Of a stretch of DNA of 64,000 nucleotides, positions 35,281 through 44,585 are shown piece after piece. Position 1 is the first letter of the stretch, and each line of letters starts with the position of its first letter. The notes beneath the pieces are model-generated. The model was not told the origin of the DNA and made no database searches. It worked only from the letters and a program-made list of their open reading frames with translations. Location of the stretch: assembly GCF_015351765.1 (NCBI RefSeq), contig NZ_JADKQA010000001.1:1036570-1100569 (forward strand), given 5' to 3'. This DNA is from Clostridium vitabionis (GTDB lineage Bacteria > Bacillota > Clostridia > Lachnospirales > Lachnospiraceae). Position numbers and translations under genes: made by a program.

Positions 35281-36288
35281 CTATTCATAATTCATGACAA
35301 GAAACAGCGGCTTTACCGCCACCACCTCGTCGTATTCCTTCTGGGAGACCTTCACCTGGGAATTGAGGGCTTTTAAGTCCTCCTTGACCACAGTGAGGGA
35401 CTCTGCCACCGTCACCGCGCGGCCCATCCGGATCGCCCGGATCATCCGCTCCAGCACGATCGGGTGCGCGTACTGCGCGGGGATGGGAAATCCCGGATCC
35501 TCAGACACAAAAGCACGCATTTCCGAGAGCGCCTGGTCCCAGTCCCTCTGGGCGGACCGGCGGTTCCTTCCTGCCGTCGGCAGGATCCGCGTCGCCGAAA
35601 CCAGGAAAATAAACGCGAAGCCGAACAGGACGAAGTAGACCGCCCATCCCTTGCGGTTCAGCATCGCCCAGATACCAAATGCGACCGCTGCTGCCGCCGC
35701 CAGTACAATGATCACGGCAAAAATCTGGTAGGTCGGATTGATCCGGTCGATCGTCCGCTTCTCCCTCGCGGCATAAGCCAGCTGCCTCGACAGATCCGGA
35801 TTTCTGTCCAGATAATCCTGCGCGCTCCGGAGATTCCCCACGGAGCGCTCCGCCTCCGGGGAAAGCTCCTGCAGATATTTCTTCTTCTCCGCTTCTTCCG
35901 CCTCGGCGAGCTTCTTCTCCGCGGCGGCGCTGTGGGTCGGGATCTCCGGATGATCCTCAGCAAGCACCCGCAGGAACTGGTCAACCTGGTCTTCAAACTT
36001 GAAATTGCACTGCTTTTCGGTTCCGTCTGACATCTGGACAACAAGATAAGCCATGCTGCCGAAGGCACCCTTTCCGGAATAACCGCCCTTCGACATCGCG
36101 ACTCTCTTAAAGCAGCGCCGGATGTCCGCGTAAGCCACATAATAGCAGCGGTCGATATAGAAGCTGTTCAGATAGACCGCCTTCTTCCCGATCCCACAGG
36201 GGCCGATCTTCAGGCACTTCTTTTTATCCTCCTCCAGGACATCCCGCTTAAGCACAATGTTCCCGAGGGGTTTCGGGACAAACAGCAT
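35281..36288 (-). CDS. Two-helix membrane protein of unknown function
   Basis: A 335-residue protein. N-terminal domain (residues 1-115) of beta strands with KIGPCGIGKKAVYLNSFYID and GAFGSMAYLVVQMSDG, then a charged coiled-coil part with AEKKLAEAEEAEKKK, two membrane helices (about 190-240) and a C-terminal soluble region. No known family recognised. ATG 36288 has AGAGGTGA upstream; an earlier ATG at 36336 lies in a hairpin. Same strand as and 23 nt upstream of the AAA gene, so likely in one unit with it. Confidence 0.7.
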   Translation of the reverse strand: MLFVPKPLGNIVLKRDVLEEDKKKCLKIGPCGIGKKAVYLNSFYIDRCYYVAYADIRRCFKRVAMSKGGYSGKGAFGSMAYLVVQMSDGTEKQCNFKFEDQVDQFLRVLAEDHPEIPTHSAAAEKKLAEAEEAEKKKYLQELSPEAERSVGNLRSAQDYLDRNPDLSRQLAYAAREKRTIDRINPTYQIFAVIIVLAAAAAVAFGIWAMLNRKGWAVYFVLFGFAFIFLVSATRILPTAGRNRRSAQRDWDQALSEMRAFVSEDPGFPIPAQYAHPIVLERMIRAIRMGRAVTVAESLTVVKEDLKALNSQVKVSQKEYDEVVAVKPLFLVMNYE

Positions 36289-36315
36289 CACATTCACCTC
36301 TCTGAAAACCGCAAA

Positions 36316-36347
36316 GTGGTGGGAAAATGTTTCCATTTTCCCGCCAC
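36316..36347 (-). promoter_or_regulatory. Hairpin in the leader of the two-helix membrane protein gene
   Basis: GTGGTGGGAAAATG (36316-36329) pairs with CATTTTCCCGCCAC (36334-36347), one G.T pair, 4-nt loop. No T-run; may be a weak terminator of cstA or a leader regulating the next gene. Confidence 0.5.
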
Positions 36348-36387
36348 CCTCTGATGGACTTATGCAATTATAGCACACTAACGTTCC

Positions 36388-37875
36388 TTACGCAGTTCTG
36401 TATTTCTTGGACTTGCTCAGGAAGATTGCCAGGAAAATGACCGCGGCGATGACACCCGCCGGATAGGCAACTGCCGTATTCAAGGTCAGGGCAGGAATCA
36501 TGCCCAGGCACTCCTTTGCCATAACAAAGTAAGTTACGGAAACCGCGCTCATGAAGGTTGCCGGAACAGCGGTAATCCAGAAGTTCTTGTGTTCCATCGC
36601 CAGATACATGGATGCGGACCAGAGAACGATCATGGCCAGCGTCTGGTTTGTCCAGGAGAAGTATCTCCAGATGACCGCGTAGCTGAACAGGCCAAAGGAC
36701 TGTCCAAAACCAAGGAAGGCGCCGATCCCGAGAACCGGGATGCAGAGCTTCAGGCGGTTAGCCGCATGTTCCTGGCTCATGCCCATCCAGTCGGCGAGGG
36801 TAAGCCGTGCGGAACGGAAGGCCGTATCCCCGGAAGTGATCGGGCAGGCGATAACGCCCAGCATGGCGAGGACAATGCCGATGCCGCCCATGGTCTTCGA
36901 GCAGACATCATAGATCGCCGCGGACTGTCCGTCTTTCAGGATTTCCGCAAGGCCGCTGTTCACGAGCACCCCGGCCGCGTTCGCGGAGGTCTCGTAGATC
37001 GAGCAGCCTGCCGCTGCCCAAACCAGGGCGATGATGCCCTCGGCAGTCATGGCGCCGTAGAAGACGAAGTGGCCCTGCTTCTCACTCTTCATGCATCTCG
37101 CCATCAGCGGGGACTGTGTGGAATGGAATCCGGAGATCGCGCCGCAGGCTACGGTGATGAACATGAAGGACCAGACCGGTGTCGCCGCCGGATGCATGTT
37201 GTAGAAGTGGCTCCAGATTTCCGGGGTGTGATAGCCGTTCAGCGGAAGGCCGATGGCAACACCGACCGCCATGATGATCAGGCAGACGCCGAAGATCGGG
37301 TAAATCTTACCGATGATCTTATCGATGGAAATGAAGGTTGCGATAAAGTAATACGTCAGGATAATGGCCAGCCAGAATGCGGACTTGATCAGGATGCCCG
37401 TAGCTCCGCTGTTCTTGCACAGGGTGACCAGAAGTCCCGCCGGGCCGACGGCAAATACGGTGCCGACCATCACCAGGAGGACAACCGAGAAGGCTCTCAT
37501 GATGTTCTTCATGACCGGGCCGAGGTACTGGCCGGTAACCTCAGAGATCGACTCGCCGCGGTTTCTCTCGGAGAGCATACCGGACATGTAATCGTGCACG
37601 CCGCCCGCAAAGATCGTGCCGAAGGTAATCCAGAGGAAGACGATCGGTCCCCACTCAGCGCCCTGCATGGCGCCGAAGATCGGGCCGAGGCCGGCGATGT
37701 TGAGGAGCTGGATCATAAACAGCTTCCACTCCGGCATGACAACGTAATCGACGCCATCGTTGATGGCGACTGCCGGCGTCTCGCGGTCGTCCGGACCGAA
37801 GGTATTCTCCACGAACTTGCCGTAGGTGAAGTAGCCGCCGATCAGCAGCAGGAGACAGAGAATAAAGCTTACCAT
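36388..37875 (-). CDS. Carbon starvation protein CstA-like peptide/pyruvate transporter
   Basis: A 495-residue polytopic membrane protein (about 14 hydrophobic segments), the short form seen in Firmicutes (E. coli CstA is about 700). Typical parts are IAGLGPIFGAMQGAEWGP, VHDYMSGMLSERNRGES, FHSTQSPLMARCM and CPITSGDTAFRSARL. It imports peptides or pyruvate under carbon limitation. ATG 37875 has AAGGGG 7 nt upstream; the frame extends 16 codons before it without a site. Confidence 0.93.
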   Translation of the reverse strand: MVSFILCLLLLIGGYFTYGKFVENTFGPDDRETPAVAINDGVDYVVMPEWKLFMIQLLNIAGLGPIFGAMQGAEWGPIVFLWITFGTIFAGGVHDYMSGMLSERNRGESISEVTGQYLGPVMKNIMRAFSVVLLVMVGTVFAVGPAGLLVTLCKNSGATGILIKSAFWLAIILTYYFIATFISIDKIIGKIYPIFGVCLIIMAVGVAIGLPLNGYHTPEIWSHFYNMHPAATPVWSFMFITVACGAISGFHSTQSPLMARCMKSEKQGHFVFYGAMTAEGIIALVWAAAGCSIYETSANAAGVLVNSGLAEILKDGQSAAIYDVCSKTMGGIGIVLAMLGVIACPITSGDTAFRSARLTLADWMGMSQEHAANRLKLCIPVLGIGAFLGFGQSFGLFSYAVIWRYFSWTNQTLAMIVLWSASMYLAMEHKNFWITAVPATFMSAVSVTYFVMAKECLGMIPALTLNTAVAYPAGVIAAVIFLAIFLSKSKKYRTA

Positions 37876-37934
37876 AACAAAACCCCTTTCGATAAATTTG
37901 ATGAAATGGCACATGCCTTTCATCGATCGCCTAC

Positions 37935-37963
37935 AGTGTAGTCTCGTTGTGAAAGATGCACAA
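37935..37963 (-). promoter_or_regulatory. Candidate sigma-A promoter for cstA
   Basis: On the minus strand TTGTGC (37963-37958), 17-nt spacer, TACACT (37940-37935), about 60 nt before the start. The remaining gap 37964-38194 is AT-rich up to about 38100, with no gene seen. Confidence 0.4.
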
Positions 37964-38189
37964 GATGAAAAACGGCCAAAATTTGCGATATTTCTTGTGT
38001 ATTCTGCCTATATTATTTCAGTCTATAGCTAATTTTCCTGGGGATAATAACGGTAAATATAAATATTCTCTAAAGTAACTAAAGTTCACGGAAATTTATT
38101 TCTTCCTCTCCGCAGAAATTTATTGGCAATATCCCCCAATGCACGGAGCCTGGACATTAACCCGAAAATTCCCACCCTCCGCCGCCGGG

Positions 38190-38232
38190 CGCACCCAAAA
38201 AGCGGCGGGGAGCTCTCCTCCCCGCCGCAGGC
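38190..38232 (-). terminator. Rho-independent terminator after the FAD oxidoreductase
   Basis: On the minus strand GCGGCGGGGAG/CTCCCCGCCGC with a short loop, then TTTTTGGG. Very strong stem. Confidence 0.85.
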
Positions 38233-38295
38233 ATCCGGATCCCCCTGTCCCGTGAGGCTTCGCCTCTCCGGGTGTGGGAATTCCCGTTATGCGAT

Positions 38296-39672
38296 TTACT
38301 CTGCCTTGCCGACAATCTCGTCCGCGACAAATACCCCGCTCGCGGAGGCGTGGGACAGGGAATGCGTCACCCCGCTCCCGTCGCCGATGACATAGAGCCC
38401 GGGATAGCGGGTCTCCAGCCGCTCGTTCAGGTCGACCGACATGTTATAGAACTTGACCTCCACGCCGTAGAGAAGCGTGTCGTCGTTGGCCGTGCCCGGC
38501 GCGATCCTGTCGAGCGCGTAGATCATCTCGATGATCCCGTCGAGAATCCTCTTCGGAAGCACGAGGGACAGGTCTCCCGGGGTCGCGCTCAGCGTCGGGT
38601 GCACCGTGCACTCCTGAATCCGCTTCACGGTACTCCTCCGCCCGCGCTCGAGGTCGCCGAAGCGCTGAAGGATCACCCCGCCGCCGAGCATATTGGAGAG
38701 CCGCGCGATGCTCTCGCCGTAGCTGTTGGAATCGTTGAACGGCTCCGAGAAATGCTTGGAGACGAGGAGCGCGAAGTTCGTATTGTCGGTCTTTCTCGAC
38801 TCATCCTCGAAGCTGTGCCCGTTCACCGTGATGATCCCGTTCGTGTTCTCGTTGACCACGATGCCTCTGGGGTTCATGCAGAACGTGCGGATATTGTCCT
38901 CGAATTTCTTCGTCCGGTAGACAATCTTGCTCTCGTAGAGCTCGTCCGTGATGGAGGAAAAGATTTCCGCCGGAAGCTCCACCCGGACGCCGAGATCCAC
39001 CCGGTTTGACTTCGTCGCGATGTCAAGATCGCGGCAGACAGTCTGCATCCATTTGCTCCCGCTTCTGCCGACGGAGATAATGCACTTCTCCGCGTCTGCG
39101 TATCCGCCCTCGTACTCCGCCCGGTAGCCATTTTCCAGCTTCTCCAGGTGATGGACGCGGGTGTCAAAGCGGAACTCCACTTTATCCTTCAGCTCGTTGT
39201 AGAGATTCTGGAGGACAACGTAGTTGATGTCGGTGCCCAGGTGGCGGACCTGGGCGTTCAGCAGCATCAGCTGGTTCTGCATGCAGATTTTCTTGAGCTT
39301 CGTGCCCGCGGTGGAATAAATCTTCGTCCCCTCGCCGCCGTGGCTCATGTTGATCTCGTCTACATAGTGCATCAGGTCGAGCGCTTTCTCCCTGCCGATA
39401 TACTCGTAGAGCGTGCCGCCGAAATCGTTCGTGATATTATATTTGCCGTCCGAGTAAGCGCCGGCACCGCCAAAGCCGGTCATGATCGAGCAGACCGGGC
39501 AGTTGATGCAGGATTTCACCTTCACTCCGTCGATCGGGCAGCGGCGCTTCTCCAGCGAATGGCCGGTCTCAAAGACGATGACCTTGAGCTCCGGCTGCAG
39601 CTTCATCAGCTCGTAGGCGGCATAAATGCCGCCCGGGCCAGCGCCGATAATTAAAACATCATACATGGACAA
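38296..39672 (-). CDS. FAD-dependent oxidoreductase (NAD(P)/FAD superfamily)
   Basis: A 458-residue flavoprotein. The dinucleotide motif IIGAGPGGIYAAYEL is at the N-terminus, followed by the characteristic CINCPVCSIMTGFGGAGAYSDG (about residues 55-77) with three cysteines, and a late VIGDGSGVTHSLSHA FAD loop. This pattern belongs to the conserved FAD-dependent protein family of clostridia whose substrate is unknown. It starts 19 nt after the stop of the ABC exporter gene, so may be co-transcribed with it. Confidence 0.85.
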   Translation of the reverse strand: MSMYDVLIIGAGPGGIYAAYELMKLQPELKVIVFETGHSLEKRRCPIDGVKVKSCINCPVCSIMTGFGGAGAYSDGKYNITNDFGGTLYEYIGREKALDLMHYVDEINMSHGGEGTKIYSTAGTKLKKICMQNQLMLLNAQVRHLGTDINYVVLQNLYNELKDKVEFRFDTRVHHLEKLENGYRAEYEGGYADAEKCIISVGRSGSKWMQTVCRDLDIATKSNRVDLGVRVELPAEIFSSITDELYESKIVYRTKKFEDNIRTFCMNPRGIVVNENTNGIITVNGHSFEDESRKTDNTNFALLVSKHFSEPFNDSNSYGESIARLSNMLGGGVILQRFGDLERGRRSTVKRIQECTVHPTLSATPGDLSLVLPKRILDGIIEMIYALDRIAPGTANDDTLLYGVEVKFYNMSVDLNERLETRYPGLYVIGDGSGVTHSLSHASASGVFVADEIVGKAE

Positions 39673-39690
39673 ACCTCCCTTGCGTGATCC

Positions 39691-41613
39691 TTATTGATTT
39701 TTTCCTGTATACAGCTGGTAGTATCTTCCCTTCTTCCGCAGGAGCTCCTCGTGGTTTCCCTGCTCGACGATCCTGCCCTGCTCGAGGACAATGATCCGGT
39801 CCGCGTTGCGGATCGTGGAGAGCCGGTGGGCAATCACAAAGGTCGTCCGCCCCTTCATCAGGCGGTCCATGCCGCCCTGGACAATCTTCTCGGTGCGGGT
39901 ATCGATCGAGCTCGTCGCCTCGTCCAGGATAAGCGCCGGCGGGTTGCTGATCGCCGCCCGCGCGATGGCGAGGAGCTGGCGCTGCCCCTGGGAGAGATTC
40001 GCGCCGTCCCCCCGGAGCATGGTGTCATACCCCTTGGGGAGACGACGGATAAAGCCGTCCGCATTGGCCAGCTTCGCCGCCGCGACAACCTCGTCATCCG
40101 TGGCATCCAGGCGGCCGTACCGGATATTCTCCCGCACCGTCCCGGAGAACAGGTGCGTGTCCTGGAGAACCATCCCCCAGGACCGTCGGAGGTCAGCCTT
40201 CCTGATCTTATTGATATTGATGCCGTCGTAGCGGATCTTGCCGTCCTGGATGTCGTAAAACCGGTTGATCAGGTTCGTGATGGTCGTCTTGCCCGCACCG
40301 GTGGAGCCGACGAGGGCAATCTTCTGCCCCGGCTCGGCGCGGAGGACGATGTTGTGGAGCACGATCACATCGTCAGTATACCCGAAATCGACATCATTGA
40401 ACTCCACATCGCCCTGCTGGGGCCGGTATTCCGTCGTCCCGCTGTCCTTGTGGAAATGCTTCCACGCCCAGCGGCCGGTCCGCTCCCCGGCCTCCTCCAG
40501 CGTGCCGTCCGGCTTCTCCCGGCAGTTGACCAGGGTCACATAGCCGTCGTCAGCCTCCGGCTCCTGGTCGAGGAGCTTGAAGATCCTGTCCGCGCCTGCG
40601 AGCGCCATGATGATGGCGTTGAGCTGCATGCTGACCTGGTTGATAGGCATGCCGAAATTCTTATTGAAGGTCAGGAAGCTCGCCAGGCCGCCGACCGTGA
40701 ATCCCGCCCACTGATTGAGCGCGAGAATGCCGCCGACCAGGGCGCAGAGCACGTAGCTGGCATTTCCCAGCTGGGCGTTGATCGGGCCGAGAATATTGGA
40801 ATACGCATTCGCCGTGTAAGCGCTGCGATAGAGCTCCTCATTCAACCGGTCAAAGCTCTCGATGGCGGCCGCCTCATGATTGAAGACCTTCACCACTTTC
40901 TCCCCGGCCATCATCTCCTCGATGAAGCCGTTGAGCTTCCCCAGATTGCCCTGCTGGGCAACGAAATTTTTTCCGGAAATCTTCGCCGCCCGCCCCGAGG
41001 CGAACAGCATGAGCCCGACGACGCCGACCGTGATCAGGGTCAGGGGAATGTTCAGCACAAGCATCATCAGGAAAATGCTCACCACCGTGATGCCGCTCGA
41101 AAAGAGCTGCGGCAGGGACTGGCTGATCATCTGCCTGAGCGTGTCGATGTCGTTGGTATAGATCGACATGATATCCCCGTTGGCGTGGGTATCGAAATAC
41201 CGGATCGGAAGCTTCTCCATGTGGGCAAAGAGGTCATTTCTCAGGCGGCGCATCGTGCCCTGGGCGACGAAGACCATGGTCCGCGCCTGCACGTAGGCCG
41301 CGAGGATGCCGACCAGGTAAAACGCCGCTACCCGGAGCACCGCCCGAAGGAGCGGGCCGTAATCCGGATCCGCCTGCCCGGTCATCGGGGTAATATAGGT
41401 ATCGATCAGGGTTTTCGTGAACATCGTCCCCTGCACATTGGCGATCACGCTGATCAAAATGCAGGCGGCAACAACAAGCAGGGAGAACCGGTAATACTGA
41501 AGAACATACTTCATCAGCCGCTGGAAGATCTTCCCGGCATTGTCCACCTTCTGGTGCGGAAGCCCCCGCCGCGGCCCATGGCCGCGGACGACTCTTGCTT
41601 TTTCTTCTGCCAT
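39691..41613 (-). CDS. ABC exporter half, consensus ATPase site
   Basis: A 640-residue fused membrane/ATPase protein with six helices (residues about 20-330) and a nucleotide-binding domain: Walker A GSTGAGKTT, signature LSQGQRQLL, Walker B ALILDEATSSID with catalytic Glu. It forms a heterodimer with the upstream gene product, whose site is degenerate. An insert of about 35 residues before the NBD (REKPDGTLEEAGERTG) is typical of this subgroup. ATG 41613 chosen over GTG 41628; GGGAGG lies close before it. Confidence 0.92.
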   Translation of the reverse strand: MAEEKARVVRGHGPRRGLPHQKVDNAGKIFQRLMKYVLQYYRFSLLVVAACILISVIANVQGTMFTKTLIDTYITPMTGQADPDYGPLLRAVLRVAAFYLVGILAAYVQARTMVFVAQGTMRRLRNDLFAHMEKLPIRYFDTHANGDIMSIYTNDIDTLRQMISQSLPQLFSSGITVVSIFLMMLVLNIPLTLITVGVVGLMLFASGRAAKISGKNFVAQQGNLGKLNGFIEEMMAGEKVVKVFNHEAAAIESFDRLNEELYRSAYTANAYSNILGPINAQLGNASYVLCALVGGILALNQWAGFTVGGLASFLTFNKNFGMPINQVSMQLNAIIMALAGADRIFKLLDQEPEADDGYVTLVNCREKPDGTLEEAGERTGRWAWKHFHKDSGTTEYRPQQGDVEFNDVDFGYTDDVIVLHNIVLRAEPGQKIALVGSTGAGKTTITNLINRFYDIQDGKIRYDGININKIRKADLRRSWGMVLQDTHLFSGTVRENIRYGRLDATDDEVVAAAKLANADGFIRRLPKGYDTMLRGDGANLSQGQRQLLAIARAAISNPPALILDEATSSIDTRTEKIVQGGMDRLMKGRTTFVIAHRLSTIRNADRIIVLEQGRIVEQGNHEELLRKKGRYYQLYTGKNQ

Positions 41614-41624
41614 AGTCCTCCCGC

Positions 41625-43373
41625 TCACTCCTTTCGGTCAAAATCCGCGTCGCTCCCGGCACCGGTCTGGGACTCATAGATCTCCCGGTAGATCGCGTTC
41701 GTCCGGAGCATTTCCTCATGCGTGCCGAAGCCGCTGATCGTGCCGTCCTCCATGACGATGATCCGGTCACAGTCCTGCACGCTCGAAATCCGCTGCGCGA
41801 TGATGATCCGGGTGGTGTCCGGGATCTCCTCCGCGAAGGCCTTCCGGATCTTCGCGTCGGTGGCGGTGTCCACAGCGCTGGTCGAATCGTCGAGAATCAG
41901 GATTTTCGGCTTCTTGAGCAGTGCGCGGGCGATGCAGAGGCGCTGCCGCTGACCGCCGGAGACGTTCGCGCCTCCCTGCTCGATCCAGGTGTTGTAGCCC
42001 TCGGGCATCTTGTCGATGAATTCGTCCGCGCAGGCGAGACGGCAGGCTCTCCTGCACTCCTCGTCCGTGGCCTTCGGATCACCCCAGCGGAGATTATCGT
42101 AGATGGTCCCGGAGAACAGGGTGTTCTTCTGGAGGACGACCGACACCTGGTCTCTCAGCACCTCAAGATCGTAATTGCGGACGTCAATCCCGCCGACCAG
42201 CACTTCTCCCGCCGTCACGTCATAGAGACGGCTGATCAGGCTGACCAGGGAGGATTTTGCCGACCCGGTCGCGCCGATGATGCCTACGCTCTCGCCGGAT
42301 CTGATGCTGAGGTTAATCTCCCGGAGAACCGGCTTCCCGGCGCCTCGGTCATAGGCAAAATCCACCTGCCGGAACTCGACGCTCCCGTCGGGCACCCGCA
42401 TCACCGGATTTTCCGGATTCCGGATCTCGCTCTTCTCCTCGATGACCTCGGCAATCCGCTTCGCGCTCGCCTCAGACAGGGTGATCATGACGAACACCAT
42501 CGCGAGCATCATGAGGCTCATCAGGATGTTCATACAGTAGGCCAGAAGGCTCATCAGCTCGCCGGTGGTCAGTGTCCTCGAGATGATCATATGGGCACCG
42601 GCCCAGCTGATCAGCAGGATGCAGCCGTAGACCGCGGCGTTCATGGCCGGGTTCACCAGGGCGAGCCGGAGCTCCGCCCGGCAGAACAGCCGGTAAATAT
42701 TGAGGCTGGCCTTCTGGAATTTCCCGATCTCGTAATCCTCCCGGACATACGATTTCACCACGCGGACCGCAGTGACATTTTCCTCAACCGAGGCATTCAG
42801 CTCATCGTATTTTTCAAAGACCTGGTGAAAATACCGGTTGGTCGTGCCCATCATGAAGATCATGAAACAGCCGAGGAGGAGCACCGCGATCAGATAAATT
42901 GAAGCGATCCGCGGACTGATGACCGTTGCCATAATCATCGCGATGACCATCGACATCGGGCCGCGTACTGCCATCCGCAGGATCATCATGTAGGCGTTCT
43001 GGATATTGGTGACATCGGTAGTCAGCCGCGTCACCAGGCTGGAGGGGGAAAAATGGTCAATATTGGAAAAAGAGAAAGTCTGAATATTGTCAAACATGGC
43101 TTTCCGGAGATTTTTCGCAAAGCCGGCGGAAGCCTTTGCGCCGAAAAATCCGCCCATGATGCCGAAAAAGAGCCCGAGAAGGGCAATGGCAAGCATTTTT
43201 AAGCCGGTGGAGACGATATAAGAAAAATTGCCGCCGTAGATGCCCTCATCCACGATTCTCCCCATCAGCACCGGGATCAGCATCTCACAGAAAACCTCTC
43301 CGACCATCGAGACCGGAGTCAGGAGCGAGGGGAGCTTGAACTCCCTGATCTGCCGTGTTAATGTTTTGATCAT
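41625..43373 (-). CDS. ABC exporter half, degenerate ATPase site
   Basis: A 582-residue fused ABC exporter subunit. Walker A is GATGSAKSS (Ala in place of the Gly before Lys), the signature VSGGQRQRL is normal, and Walker B is ILILDDSTSAVD with Asp where the catalytic Glu is expected. This is the usual asymmetric arrangement of heterodimeric exporters (multidrug or lipid). Overlaps the extended frame of its partner and is 73 nt after rubrerythrin. Confidence 0.92.
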   Translation of the reverse strand: MIKTLTRQIREFKLPSLLTPVSMVGEVFCEMLIPVLMGRIVDEGIYGGNFSYIVSTGLKMLAIALLGLFFGIMGGFFGAKASAGFAKNLRKAMFDNIQTFSFSNIDHFSPSSLVTRLTTDVTNIQNAYMMILRMAVRGPMSMVIAMIMATVISPRIASIYLIAVLLLGCFMIFMMGTTNRYFHQVFEKYDELNASVEENVTAVRVVKSYVREDYEIGKFQKASLNIYRLFCRAELRLALVNPAMNAAVYGCILLISWAGAHMIISRTLTTGELMSLLAYCMNILMSLMMLAMVFVMITLSEASAKRIAEVIEEKSEIRNPENPVMRVPDGSVEFRQVDFAYDRGAGKPVLREINLSIRSGESVGIIGATGSAKSSLVSLISRLYDVTAGEVLVGGIDVRNYDLEVLRDQVSVVLQKNTLFSGTIYDNLRWGDPKATDEECRRACRLACADEFIDKMPEGYNTWIEQGGANVSGGQRQRLCIARALLKKPKILILDDSTSAVDTATDAKIRKAFAEEIPDTTRIIIAQRISSVQDCDRIIVMEDGTISGFGTHEEMLRTNAIYREIYESQTGAGSDADFDRKE

Positions 43374-43394
43374 AACATATCCTATTCACAGAAG

Positions 43395-43420
43395 GAGCGC
43401 CGCCACTGCGGGCGGCGCTC
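43395..43420 (-). terminator. Terminator-like hairpin after rubrerythrin
   Basis: GAGCGCCGCC/GGCGGCGCTC arms (10 bp, 6-nt loop), followed on the minus strand by CTTCTGTG, with few T; probably partial. Confidence 0.55.
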
Positions 43421-43446
43421 AGCGAAAGCTGTCATACGTTCAGGAA

Positions 43447-43989
43447 TCAGTAATTGTTCTGCTTTCTCTCAAAGTATGCCTTCGGGTGATTGCAGGCAGG
43501 ACAGCGCTCCGGCGCTTCCTTGCCAACATAGATGTATCCGCAGTTGCGGCAAACCCATACGGTATCCTCACCGGACTTGAAGACCACATCCTTCTCGATG
43601 TTCTCCAGGAGCTTGCGGTATCTCTCCTCATGGGACTTCTCCACCTCGGCAATCCGGCGCATCGTCGCCGCGATGTCCGTGAAGCCTTCCTCCTCGGCAA
43701 CCTTGGCGAACTCCGGATACATGCTGGTCCACTCGTAGTTCTCTCCCGCAGCGCCATCCTTCAGGTTCTCGAGCGTCTTCGGAACTGCCCCGCCGTGCAG
43801 GGCCTTGAACCAGAGCTTCGCGTGCTCTTTTTCATTATTGGCTGTCTCCTCGAAGAAAGCGGCAATCTGCTCGTAGCCGTCCTTTTTCGCCTGGCTGGCA
43901 TAGAACGTATACTTATTTCTCGCCTCGCTCTCACCGGCAAATGCGGCAAGGAGGTTTTTCTCCGTCTTACTACCTTTAAGTTCCATCAT
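43447..43989 (-). CDS. Rubrerythrin
   Basis: A 180-residue di-iron peroxide reductase of anaerobes. The ferritin-like part has the helical [15 protein letters not shown] and [14 protein letters not shown] segments with ExxH ligands; the C-terminal rubredoxin domain has CRNCG and CPACN (about residues 147-168). Protects against hydrogen peroxide. GGAGG is before the ATG and a promoter (see 44024) further upstream. Confidence 0.95.
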   Translation of the reverse strand: MMELKGSKTEKNLLAAFAGESEARNKYTFYASQAKKDGYEQIAAFFEETANNEKEHAKLWFKALHGGAVPKTLENLKDGAAGENYEWTSMYPEFAKVAEEEGFTDIAATMRRIAEVEKSHEERYRKLLENIEKDVVFKSGEDTVWVCRNCGYIYVGKEAPERCPACNHPKAYFERKQNNY

Positions 43990-44023
43990 CCACCTCCAAA
44001 AAATTGATTTTTATGCTTCTTAT

Positions 44024-44052
44024 ATCTTATCAAACGGAATTTTTTTTGTAAA
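44024..44052 (-). promoter_or_regulatory. Sigma-A promoter for rubrerythrin
   Basis: On the minus strand TTTACA (44052-44047), 17-nt spacer, TAAGAT (44029-44024), 35 nt before the start codon region. Confidence 0.55.
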
Positions 44053-44152
44053 ATGAAACTTTTGTGAACTTCTCCTCCGAAAAAGCCCTGTTCAACCAAT
44101 TGATTCTGTGTTAGAGTTATCGATGGTTTTGTTGATAAGAGTTGGAGGTTAT

Positions 44153-44565
44153 TGTCAACTACCCACGACCTAAAGGTCATGGGCTTGTAACTGCCTAGTC
44201 GTACTAACGACTTGCGTCTCCGACCTTTCACCCCAATAGATATTGCTATCTAAAGTGGCGCTACATCATGGGGTGGTTGACAGCACCCCTTACGGCAAAG
44301 CTTGCTCTGCCGTAACTACGATTTCGTAGTTACTGTCTGTACCAGGTACTAAAGCTTCCCTTGCAGTACAAACATGTTAAACCTTAGTATATTTTACATA
44401 ATGCTAGGATTTCACATTAAAACCTCATATATACTTTTCAATGGACAAAGAGTGCCTCGTTCTGAGCCGGAACTAACGGTTTTCTCTTGTAAAGGTGGCT
44501 CAGTGTCAATTATACCACATCCAGGCTCCTCCCACTACCTGAAGGTAGCGGGTTTCCGCCTATGG
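44153..44565 (-). mobile_element. IS200/IS605-type remnant (both ends, no transposase or tnpB)
   Basis: The 595-nt gap between rubrerythrin and the chromate transporter is AT-rich, unlike its surroundings. Two hairpins typical of IS200/IS605 subterminal ends bound it: CCCACGACC/GGTCATGGG at 44162-44183 and CCCACTACC/GGTAGCGGG at 44531-44552. Read on the minus strand, the left end is at about 44565 after TTTACCATA, and the right end about 44153 after GTGGGTAGTTGAC. No tnpA or tnpB remains. A 64-codon open frame at 44374-44568 is not a protein gene. Whether it still moves in trans is unknown. Confidence 0.65.
44155..44340 (-). ncRNA. Orphan IS605 right-end RNA (omega/reRNA-like) candidate
   Basis: On the minus strand this segment has a set of hairpins: TTACGGCA..TGCCGTAA (about 44290-44314), AACTACGA/TCGTAGTT (about 44313-44330), CACCCC/GGGGTG (44229-44275) enclosing TAGATA/TATCTA, and GTCGT/ACGAC (about 44199-44212), ending in the right-end hairpin at 44162. 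This is the region that gives the guide RNA in IS605 elements carrying TnpB. No tnpB is present here. The guide would be read from flanking DNA below 44153. Confidence 0.45.
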
Positions 44566-44585
44566 TAAACGAAAGGATTTAATTT

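Noticed and set aside
39694..41679. Long open frame (661 codons) on the plus strand
   Set aside because: Antisense to an ABC exporter with intact Walker and signature motifs.
44374..44568. 64-codon open frame in the IS605-type remnant as a TnpB fragment
   Set aside because: No RuvC or zinc-finger motif, and the frame runs through the terminal hairpin.
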